Shown here in pieces: positions 31,913 through 40,112 of a DNA stretch of 64,000 bases; position 1 is the first letter of the stretch; every line of letters begins with the position of its first letter. Origin of the DNA: Tranzscheliella williamsii. Lineage: Eukaryota; Basidiomycota; Ustilaginomycetes; Ustilaginales; Ustilaginaceae. The notes beneath the pieces were generated by a model. It was not told the DNA's origin. It saw only the letters and a program-made list of their open reading frames with translations, and did no database searches. The DNA lies in assembly GCA_023212725.1 (NCBI GenBank), contig JALBYF010000050.1, positions 1 to 64,000 on the forward strand, read 5' to 3'. The translations under genes were made by a program, and so were the position numbers.

Positions 31913-31930
31913 TCACAACATAAAAGCGCG
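31913..31930 (+). repeat. Left terminal inverted repeat (18 bp)
   Basis: TCACAACATAAAAGCGCG. It is exactly complementary to 33012-33029. Beyond it the two ends stay loosely similar (TCCTCTGG against ACTCCTGG). Confidence 0.85.
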
Positions 31931-32006
31931 TCCTCTGGTTTTGTAGAGCAGACTCAAACCAGCCGTTCTGGGTCAAGTCTGATTTGAATTTCGTGCAGAT
32001 GCCTGC

Positions 32007-32236
32007 ATCTGTTTGTAATCTGCTGTGATTTACCAGACTAGTCTGATAACCAGTCATCTGTTTACAATCTGCTGCACGATTTCAAGCAGAAAGTCTATCT
32101 GGTGCGCATCTGGTCAACATCACCAGGACCTGACCATCTGCTTGCATTCTGGTGTACGATATCAACCAGAAGGTCGGTCTGGTATACATCTGGTTGACAT
32201 CACCACAACCAGACCTTCTGGTGTGCTTCTGCTTGG
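32007..32236 (+). repeat. Degenerate 80-bp tandem repeat inside the element
   Basis: Two adjacent copies of exactly 80 bases (32056-32135 and 32136-32215) share the order ATCTG-TT, GCA/GTA-CGAT, CAAGCAG/CAACCAG, ATCTGGT, CAACATCACC/GACATCACC and end in GACC. A partial copy precedes them (32007-32055) and a partial one follows (from 32216). The copies are diverged, so the array is not recent. Confidence 0.75.
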
Positions 32237-32344
32237 ACACTTCCAGCAGACCTCAATGAAAAGACTTAGAAAAAAAATGAAGAATTGCATGTCTGTGCGT
32301 GTCTGCGCATGCCCGTGCATGGTTGTGCATATAAAGTCGCTGCC

Positions 32345-32625
32345 CCCCGGCTCACACCATGCTTTATCATCATCACCTCCTTCTCCTTCTCCTCCTCCTC
32401 CTCCTCCTCCTCTTCACCGTTGTCTCCTTTCTCACCGTTGCCTGCTCTCCTCACCATCGCCTCCCATTGTCTCCTTTTCTCACTGTCACCTGTTCTCCTC
32501 ACCATCGCCTGTTCTCCTCATCATCACCTGTTCTCCTCACCGTTGCCTGTTCTCCTCACCGTCGCCTCCTCACCATGGCCTCCTCCTTCTCACCGTTGCC
32601 TCCTCCTCACCAGCGCCTCCTCCCT
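32345..32625 (+). repeat. Pyrimidine-rich minisatellite, about 19-bp unit
   Basis: The stretch is built from imperfect units such as CTCCTCACCATCGCCTGTT. Between ~32485 and 32570 the spacing is 19 bases; elsewhere units shrink to CCTCACC-GCCT forms. A CTC trinucleotide run (32385-32415) leads into it. It is open in more than one frame only because it is low complexity. Confidence 0.8.
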
Positions 32626-32880
32626 TGCTTTTAATTGTGAGTGTATGTTCTTGAGTGCATATCATAGATCCAACTGACACTGTCTTGTTGTTGCTTTCCT
32701 CATCATCACCTTCGCACTACTTGTGCACCTTCACTATTGACCTCACTCCATCCCTCATCACCATCATTCCTGTCATCCTCATTGTACATAACACACACCG
32801 TTAGCTCGCAATCGATTTGATCACTGTTTTGCTGCATTGAGGGTTCCGGCTGTGCAGAGAGTGAGGTCTGGTTGATCATT

Positions 32881-32996
32881 TTAACAGATGCGACACAGAT
32901 GGGCTGGTTGTGGCTCTACCAGCAGTTATTTCAGTGTTGCTGCTTGGAACACCTGCAATAGGGCCTAAACCAGCCCGTCTGTTTCGCATCTGTTAA
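32881..32996. repeat. Internal 29-bp inverted repeat near the right end
   Basis: TTAACAGATGCGACACAGAT... (32881-32909) matches the reverse complement of 32968-32996 at 27 of 29 positions, with a 58-base loop. It could form a hairpin subterminal to the right terminal repeat. Confidence 0.8.
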
Positions 32997-33011
32997 GTAT
33001 TTTCCAGGAGT

Positions 33012-33029
33012 CGCGCTTTTATGTTGTGA
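33012..33029 (-). repeat. Right terminal inverted repeat (18 bp)
   Basis: CGCGCTTTTATGTTGTGA on the + strand, the exact reverse complement of 31913-31930. Confidence 0.85.
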
Positions 33030-33152
33030 TTCGCGGCGACTTGCACGACGCAACGGCATCTCGGACGGCAGAGCAGAGGCAAGTGTGGTGTCGGTACAAG
33101 TACATGCGTGGGGCAGACATGCCTGGTCGAGGGAAGGAAATGGAGAGTGGGG

Positions 33153-34313
33153 CTATGGCGGAAGGAAGGCGCCGGCGGCTCTGCGCGCCCACCTGTGCTT
33201 GCCGAGCCAGAGGTGGTGGCTGTCTTGCGCGGCGGCGACGAGGTCGGCGAGATGCTGGACGGGGATGGCTTCGGACTGTGCTTGGCGCTGGGCTTGGAGC
33301 TGTGCGCGCTGTGCACTTTTGATCTTGCCAGAGAGGGTCTCGGCCTCGCGGGCGAGTTTGGCCATCTGGTCGCCGGCGGCGCGGGTGCTTTTGTGCGGCA
33401 GTGGCGGCTGCGCCTGGCGGCGCTCGAGGAGGTCGTGGATGCGGGCCAGGTCGGTCTTCATCTGGGCTAGCGTGCCGGCCGAGGCGAGCTTGTCTGGATC
33501 CTGGCCGTCCCACGCCTTGAGCCGTGCCGACGCCGGGCCACGCACGGGTTTCAGGCTGGGCTGCAGGAATCCCACCTTCCGGTGCGCTTCGTTGAGCAGC
33601 ACTCCCTCCGTGCCACTACCCAACGGATCGGGCCCGCTGTCGTGCGGCGAGCGCGACTCGCCTTCCGCCGCGCCCTCAGTGGCACCGCTATCGAGCTTGC
33701 CCAGGACGCGTGCGATGGACGTGAGCTTCTTGGGCTTGCGCAGCGTGCGCGACACTTTCTTGTGCGCCTGCGACTGCATCACCGTGTGCGGAGAGAGGTG
33801 GTGGTAGGTGAGGCTCGACAGGTTGGCCACCACGCGATGCGCAAGCTTGGATCCAGCCGCTCCGGGACCCCTCTGCAACAAAGGCGCCTCATGCTGCGGA
33901 ATAGCGGGGCTTAGACGTGGCTGCGACGCGGCTCCATACGCCTTAGCAGAGCGCACGAGCGAGGAGGCCAGATGGAAGGCCAGCGTGTGTTGTGCCATGC
34001 GTTGAGCGCAACCGAGACTGAAACGGCCACCGTCGACATCCTGGATGGACGACAGCACTGCAGCGCCATTGCTGACCTCCGGAGAGCTTGCTGGCGAGCC
34101 AATGGCACCAGTTTGCGCATCTGCACCTCGAAGTAGACGGATCTGGTGCGCTACTTCATCTCTAAGATAGCGTCGGGTGTTTTTGGTTGCTGGCCGCGAG
34201 AAGCGAACGGCGCTCGCAGAGCTTCTCAATACGGCGCGGTAACAGTGCAGCAGCTCCCGGAGGGCACTGTCGGCGGACGCAGCCGCATTTGCCGCTGGGC
34301 GACTCCACTTCAT
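33153..34313 (-). CDS. LYR-like (Complex1_LYR-type) protein with a long C-terminal extension
   Basis: The first ATG in frame is at 34313, giving 386 residues (M-K-W-S-R-P-A-A-N); the frame is open further upstream only from a GTG. Residues ~16-60 resemble the LYR fold: L-R-E-L-L-H-C-Y-R at the motif position, a later F (A-V-R-F-S-R-P-A), and a basic helix (N-T-R-R-Y-L-R-D-E-V). LYR proteins are small mitochondrial adaptors for acyl-carrier protein and complex assembly. Here L-Y-R is C-Y-R and the protein is three times the usual length. The second half is Lys/Arg/Gln-rich with coiled-coil-like stretches (~300-360). A fungal DUF1763-like LYR protein is my best guess. Confidence 0.6.
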   Translation of the reverse strand: MKWSRPAANAAASADSALRELLHCYRAVLRSSASAVRFSRPATKNTRRYLRDEVAHQIRLLRGADAQTGAIGSPASSPEVSNGAAVLSSIQDVDGGRFSLGCAQRMAQHTLAFHLASSLVRSAKAYGAASQPRLSPAIPQHEAPLLQRGPGAAGSKLAHRVVANLSSLTYHHLSPHTVMQSQAHKKVSRTLRKPKKLTSIARVLGKLDSGATEGAAEGESRSPHDSGPDPLGSGTEGVLLNEAHRKVGFLQPSLKPVRGPASARLKAWDGQDPDKLASAGTLAQMKTDLARIHDLLERRQAQPPLPHKSTRAAGDQMAKLAREAETLSGKIKSAQRAQLQAQRQAQSEAIPVQHLADLVAAAQDSHHLWLGKHRWARRAAGAFLPP

Positions 34314-35776
34314 CCGCACCGACTGCCCGTTGGCCGCAACTGAGCCTGCCGATGCGACACACCAAGGCACACAATGTACGCTGACCTTCTCTGGTTGCTA
34401 TGGGCTAGTTCGCCAAGACGCAAGCCCTGTTGTTCGTATCAACAGACAAGCGACGCTGGCGAGCCTACGCCCGTAGACAATAGCCGTGATGGTGTGGATG
34501 AAGGTGATTGATGAGCCTTTAGACAGCTCAAAAGCTCACAAAAAGCTGGCGGGGCGGAAAAGCCACATGTTAGATCCAGACTTGCTACTGCCTCTGCGCC
34601 CAAGTCCGCCGAGTTCGCCGGATGAGGGGGTCCCAACCACTGTGGCCTCTGTCAGACAAAAGCAATTTGAATGCGGGCGACGCTGGGCGCTGTCCGTGGC
34701 TGCGACTAGAATTGTGTGTACAGGAGTAGTGGTACCTGCAGGCATGGGAAGCGAACAACGGCAGAGGAACATAGCGTCAGCCGCACCAGAGAGCGGTGGT
34801 GGTTAGTGTGCTTTAGTCGCTCAAGTCCAACCCGGTGGCTCTCGGCCGGGTCAATGCGGCGAGTCATGTGAGGTCACCGCCGTCGACTGTGGCTACCAAC
34901 AGCGTCGACTCTGAATGTTCCGGCCTTGCTGGCGATGGGCTAAGTTACCTGAGGCGAGCACGGGCTGAATCAACGACGGTGCCCCTGGAAATCGGTCCCC
35001 GAGTACAGCCTGAGACGTGAGAGGTGCCGCCGATCTGGGCGTTCAGTAGCCCCAAGATGGGACAAAGGGATAGTTAGTGTGTGATTTGCCTACAACGATG
35101 GGTCATGTACTTCTCGATAAATATCAAGGAGTATAGTGCTTCGGTACATATGCCCCGTTGGCTGTGCTGTGAGGCGGGAGCTGCCTTGCTACTGGCAGCG
35201 CGGTCACACGGTAAAGAGGGAAACTGCTCCGCCGTGCTGTACTGGGCTAGATTCCCGTGAGCATCACCCCTGCCGCCAGCGAGCAGGAGCATCCTGAGAG
35301 GTAGAGAAGTCTGGAAGTGGTTCGCAAGCATTACTCGACACATGACGAAGCATTGCTCGACACCACGCATCACGCTGCTCAAGATGGCATCCCGAGCATC
35401 GCTGGTCCTGGTGAGCAGCGCTATGCTTATACACTTCACGTCATGCACCAGTATGCACATCCGTCTAGGAAGTAGGTAAGCAAGCTTGAGTCAGGTAAGA
35501 CAGCCAGTAGTAGGAGCCTCTTTAGGATTCTGAAGCGGTGTCGACATGCAGCAACACCAGACTTCATCCGACTACGCCAGGCTACATCACCACTCGCTTG
35601 CCCTCGTCTCATTCTAGCGCTCCCATGCTCGAACAAAGGGCGATGGCCAAGCAAACCAATGAGTCTGCGAAGAAGGCTTCCATGCAGAAAATTCGGCTTG
35701 GTCGTAGACACTGCCAGAACCCTGCTCATTGCGTTCCATGCACGCTTGGACCCTTTGCCATTGCAACGGCCTGCTC

Positions 35777-35807
35777 GTGCATCGGTGCATCGGTGCATCG
35801 GTGCATT
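35777..35807 (+). repeat. 8-bp tandem repeat GTGCATCG, about 3.8 copies
   Basis: Three exact copies of GTGCATCG (35777-35800) are followed by GTGCAT. Confidence 0.9.
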
Positions 35808-36175
35808 GTTGCCTCGGAGCGTTCAAGATCTCCTCTCTACAAGTCTGGGCCTGCTTACCGTACTTTTGGGTCGCAACAGGCCGACCGCCGAGCCTTGGTT
35901 TGACAGCGCTGCCCTGCCAGGCCCTTAAATCGGCACTCCTGAAAGGTGGAACTGCCGCCTTCATCACAGCCGACAGCAAAACGTGCTTTCATACTGATGC
36001 ACAACGGCTCATCGTCTGCTACATTTGGCGCCCTGCTTCATCAGTCCCTAGTCTCACCACGCCATTCCTCATCTTCGCCCGGTCTGGCCTCGGTGCCAAC
36101 CCCGGACACGTTCGCGTGGCCTTCCGTTCTCCTTGCGTCCTTATCTAGACGGCTCAGCACCGGTATCAGAGCGTC

Positions 36176-36266
36176 TTTCAGCCTCAATGCAGGCCGCCTT
36201 CCAGCCTTAGTGCGGGCCGCTTACCAGCATCAGTGCAGGTTGCCTTCGAGTCTCAGCGCAGCCGCC
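36176..36266 (+). repeat. Degenerate 23-bp tandem repeat, four copies
   Basis: Copies start at 36176, 36199, 36222 and 36245. The shared pattern is TTYCAGCCT-AGTGCAGGCCGCC, with several substitutions per copy. Confidence 0.7.
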
Positions 36267-37594
36267 TTTGCCGCGCACCTGCCTTTCTAGTCTGCTGCCT
36301 AGGTCGCCGCCACCGACTTGGCCCCGCCGTTGGACAAAAATGCACACTGTGCCCGTCACTTTGATCAGCTCTCTGCGCTCGGCTGTCACGCCATATCTGA
36401 TTCCATATGTCCTTTCCGCCATTTCCCTTGCCCGGCGTTGTCTTCCGATTCACGTAGATCCTGCTGACCAAATGCATCTCATAGAACGACGCAGACCCTA
36501 GCCTAGATCGACCAAGTCTACTGCCAGACACCAAAGCGGCCTCCCAACGCCGATAGAATTTCCTGGATGCAAAGCGAACAGAGCATGGATCGCCGCCCCT
36601 CTTGGCTGCTCTCATGCCCCGCTTTCCAATGCACTCTCGCTGCTTAGCCTGACCCTTTGTCTATCATCGCTGCGCCGGAAAACTGCCCGGCGGTTTCATG
36701 CATCTCTACCCCGTGCTGTTGTCCTTCCCCGGCTGCCGCAGTGGTATAAAATCTCTACTGCAGATGAACTAGCGTACTGGCAAAATAGCCTATTTGCTTA
36801 CAATGGATATCACAGACCGGGGACTCAGTCCGCGCTTGTCCTAGGGCCTCTGCTTCAACGTTTCAATGTCATGCTCGGAGGACAGCGTGACCGGTCTTAT
36901 CTGCACTTCATCTGCTGTGCTGCTTTGCTCTTTGTTCGAGCGACCTCATATTGCTTTTCCGGGTCTCGTCGGTCTAGATGCACGGCCCGAGCTCTTGCTC
37001 CTCCTTAATGTAGTCTCATGTTGGCGCACAGGCGGCTTGACTACAGGCTACCGACTGGTATCGTGCTCCTGATTTTTAAGACCTCCTTTCGGCAGCAGCG
37101 CATTTGGCTAGCTTGGCCGGTCCCAAGTGGTAGCCAAATGAAGGCATCAGCTGCCGCCCTCAGTTGCCCCATGTGTCCTAGTAGGTACCCACACAAACAC
37201 AGCGCGAGCTCCCCACCGATGAACCGCTTCGGCACATGCAGCCCCGCCCCGGCTAGGCTGCCCTGCGCCACCTTTTGCTTGGTTAGGATGACCTACACAA
37301 AGTCATATAAGAGCAGCACATAGCCATTGGATGCACAATTCATGCTCCTCGCCCCCCACCTCTTCCCTTGCATCACACCCACGCCCACACACCTCTCCGA
37401 TTGGTCTCTAGCAATACATTGAACAGGTACCAACCGCTGCACGATATCACCACGTCGTCGGATGCCTCAGCTCTCCCCAGCCTCCTAGTCTGCTAAGCCC
37501 CAGCCACCAAGTCTGCTAATCCCTAGCTTACTGCTGTTGGCGGCCCTAGCAAGACTGTCATCTTTGCCGCATATTGCCTCTGCTGTCTGGATCG

Positions 37595-39301
37595 ATGTCG
37601 CTGTTGCTCTCACCGGTCCCTGCGCAACACTCTTTCTTCTGGACATTCGGCGGCGTCCGCGATGGTACCGAGGCCAGTATGGCCAGCAACCGTTTTCCCT
37701 TGCTTGCCACGAGGGCGGCGTCGGTTGAGTCTAGCCCTGCCGACCGCACGACTGGGACGAGGAGTGGTACAGAGACCAAGAGGAGACGGAGAAAGTACGG
37801 GCCAAAGCCTGACCCGCCCTACACTTGTTTCTGCGGAAAGGTCTTCAAGCGCCACGAACACATGCTACGACATCGCGCAACTCACGATGACGGGATCAAG
37901 TATGATTGTCATATCTGTGGCAAAGCCTTCCGGCGACAGGACGTGATGCACCGACACACGCTCACCCACGGCACACGGACCGCGCTTGCCAACTCCAAGC
38001 ATGGTACGAGAAGGACAGATAGAGACACCAAAACCACCGACGGCGAAGGCACAAGGTCAGCGTTGCGGCGGGGGTCGAAGCCTTGCCGGCGCACGCAGCG
38101 CAAGTCGTCCGATAGCGCACCTCCGGGCAGTATCGCCGTGCATGCCTCTGTGCAAGCTCAGCCAGCGTCGCGCTTCTCGCTCGACCCCAGATCGGCAAGC
38201 CTGCCGTTGGAAGTGTGTGATTGGGGCCAGTCGTTCCCCGCCCCACCTCCCTTATTCTCAAGTAGCCATGGCGAGCCTCTTCCCAACGCTCCCTCGCCAT
38301 TGTCGCTTTCGCTTCCGCTGAGCGCACAGATGGGCTCCAACCTAGAAACACACGGTTATTATGCCAGCAACTACCTGGCAAGCTACCCTCAGACAGAAGT
38401 GGATCTGAGCGACGGGCGCGCTTTCCTGGGCGGACGAAAGGACAACGATGCCGACCGGCTGAAGCTGGAAGACGGTTGTCAAGGCGGTAGCTTGGGTAGC
38501 TCGGCCACGGACGGCGACTCCGAGGTCGGCAGCGAGAGTTGGGCCAACACGGGGGCGCATGCGTCGCCGGCATGGAGCCAGCTGTCACTTGGCCAGGCGG
38601 AACCGTCGTTTGGGCTCTTCGTCCCATCGGTGTGGGCGCCTAACTATGCTGCTACCGAAGCGAGTGGCGCCGGCGGGTCGGGTCAGAACAAACGCTGGGC
38701 CAGTGGCGGTGGCGCGCATGGCCCTTCTACGATGGTTCTGTCGCGCATTGCATCCATCAATGCACAGAACAGAACGATGGAACATGGAGAGGCACTGCAG
38801 CAGCGCATGGCGAGGCGACCGCTGGACGACCGACAGGAAGAGTTGGAGGCGGCGCAGAAACAGGCGCGCCCGTACGCACAGTATGTCGGCCACTACGTGC
38901 ACCACAGCGCCCAGCTCGAGCAGGCTTGGCTGCCTGAATACGCCAATGCACAAGCAGGTCACATGCAAGGCGTCTACCCATACCTAAAGCAGGAACAGGC
39001 ACCGCTCCGCTCGGCAGATGCGCGTGGCTACGGCTTCTCAGATCAGATGGCCGACGCCTCTCCGCTTACCGAGCCAGCATCTACCTCGCCGCACATTGCT
39101 GCTGAAGGAAGTCTAGCCTCTGCGGTTGGCGTCTCAGCGGCACCGGCCGCGTCGGGATTGTATCTGGCGCCCATAGACCCAAACCTGGCCTGTCCCAGTA
39201 CAAGCAGCAGCCACGGCAACAGCACGGCCGCAGAGCTCGACGCTTTCTCCGCCCTCCCTTCGCCCGCCTTTGCCTTGCCCCCCTCCTCTGTCGCTACCTA
39301 G
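37595..39301 (+). CDS. C2H2 zinc-finger transcription factor, Adr1/Msn2-like fingers
   Basis: From the ATG at 37595 the protein has 568 residues. A second ATG at 37679 (M-A-S-N-R-F-P-L-L) would remove 28 residues and is equally possible. A basic K-R-R-R-R-K stretch precedes two tandem fingers at ~76-98 (C-F-C-G-K-V-F-K-R-H-E-H-M-L-R-H) and ~103-126 (C-H-I-C-G-K-A-F-R-R-Q-D-V-M-H-R-H). The R-x-E-H-x-x-R-H recognition helix of finger 1 resembles factors that bind CCCCT/GGGG-type stress elements. Finger 1 has only one residue between its cysteines. The remaining ~440 residues are Ser/Ala/Gln-rich, likely activation or disordered regions. Regulated genes are unknown. Confidence 0.85.
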   Translation: MSLLLSPVPAQHSFFWTFGGVRDGTEASMASNRFPLLATRAASVESSPADRTTGTRSGTETKRRRRKYGPKPDPPYTCFCGKVFKRHEHMLRHRATHDDGIKYDCHICGKAFRRQDVMHRHTLTHGTRTALANSKHGTRRTDRDTKTTDGEGTRSALRRGSKPCRRTQRKSSDSAPPGSIAVHASVQAQPASRFSLDPRSASLPLEVCDWGQSFPAPPPLFSSSHGEPLPNAPSPLSLSLPLSAQMGSNLETHGYYASNYLASYPQTEVDLSDGRAFLGGRKDNDADRLKLEDGCQGGSLGSSATDGDSEVGSESWANTGAHASPAWSQLSLGQAEPSFGLFVPSVWAPNYAATEASGAGGSGQNKRWASGGGAHGPSTMVLSRIASINAQNRTMEHGEALQQRMARRPLDDRQEELEAAQKQARPYAQYVGHYVHHSAQLEQAWLPEYANAQAGHMQGVYPYLKQEQAPLRSADARGYGFSDQMADASPLTEPASTSPHIAAEGSLASAVGVSAAPAASGLYLAPIDPNLACPSTSSSHGNSTAAELDAFSALPSPAFALPPSSVAT

Positions 39302-40112
39302 ATGCATCCAGCCCGGCGCATCCGCTCTGTGAGCCTGATCCTTCCCCTGCCCCGACGATGCTACGTTATCTACATATCTCTATTCAAGCTGCCTTTCGCC
39401 ACGGTAATCGCATGTCTGCTTCCATGCAACACAGATTTGCGCAAATCTACATGGCCTCTGTCGTAGCAACCTCGTGCAGCAGGCGCATCTCCAGTGCGAA
39501 AAGGAATGGGAAGAAGCTGTCCTGGGATACGGGTGTCCAGGGCGAGAGGATGGATGGTGTGTTGTCGATGGGAAGCGACGCATGTTAGAGCAGCGAGCCT
39601 CGGTGGTGTTGTGGAAGCCAACTGAAACCAACACCTTACAACACTTACAAACTACGGTTGCCCATACTGAAATACAACTACAATTATATCACAACGCCGC
39701 GTCGAGCTGATCTGCAAGTGTTTTGAATCGGTATATATGTGTGGCAGCGCGAGATAGGGGGCATTTCGAAATACAGATACAATTCTATTCTCATACATCT
39801 ATATGGCTGCAAACCGGCCGAGTTGGACCCTGAAGAGCACGGACCGATGTGTCGCTCTCCTCATCAACACGCACCATCACCCTCCCCACCCTCGTCCCCA
39901 TGCTGCCCTTGCACCCTACCGCCCCAGCTCCCGCTCAGAGCTAGCGTCGCCTTCCGTGGCCTGTATCTGTCTCGCATTCACGGCATTGCGGCCACCGCAG
40001 CCACACCGGAAATAACGACAACTGACGCATCCTTCATTGTCGAGAAGCGGATCGGCATATGAGGTGGAGCTAGCAGGCTCTCCTTCTCTCACTCTCCCCC
40101 GCTGCCAGCAAG
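39302..40112. promoter_or_regulatory. Upstream region of the SH3-PX-BAR gene
   Basis: These 811 bases carry the 3' flank of the C2H2 gene and the promoter of the next gene. A TATATA-like stretch (GGTATATATGTG) is near 39730-39740, ~375 bases before the ATG. CA- and pyrimidine-rich sequence follows. No gene is supported. Confidence 0.4.

Larger units (their letters stand above)
31913..33029. mobile_element. Putative non-autonomous TIR DNA transposon (1117 bp)
   Basis: The outermost 18 bases are a perfect inverted repeat: TCACAACATAAAAGCGCG at 31913-31930 and its complement at 33012-33029. Counting the element from the next base inward (CACAACAT...), both flanks show ATT next to the repeat, which could be a 3-bp target-site duplication. 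A terminus starting CACA with a 3-bp duplication resembles CACTA/EnSpm-type elements, but this is only a resemblance. The interior is visibly more AT-rich than its neighbours, carries short subterminal repeats built on ATCTGGT/ACCAGA, and has no convincing transposase. It would therefore need a transposase supplied in trans. Confidence 0.72.
34314..37594. other. 3.3 kb non-coding region upstream of the C2H2 factor
   Basis: This is the longest stretch here without a supported gene. It separates the diverging LYR-like and C2H2 genes. Frames up to ~140 codons occur in all phases but none shows a domain or a consistent codon bias. It contains two small tandem repeats (35777-35807 and 36176-36266) and a TATAAG at ~37305. 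It may be a long regulatory region, host non-coding RNA, or contain decayed insertions. Confidence 0.4.

Noticed and set aside
32025..32654. 209-codon frame inside the TIR element as a possible transposase
   Set aside because: It starts at a non-ATG codon and most of it is translation of the CTC minisatellite (Ser/Pro/Leu runs), with no catalytic motif.
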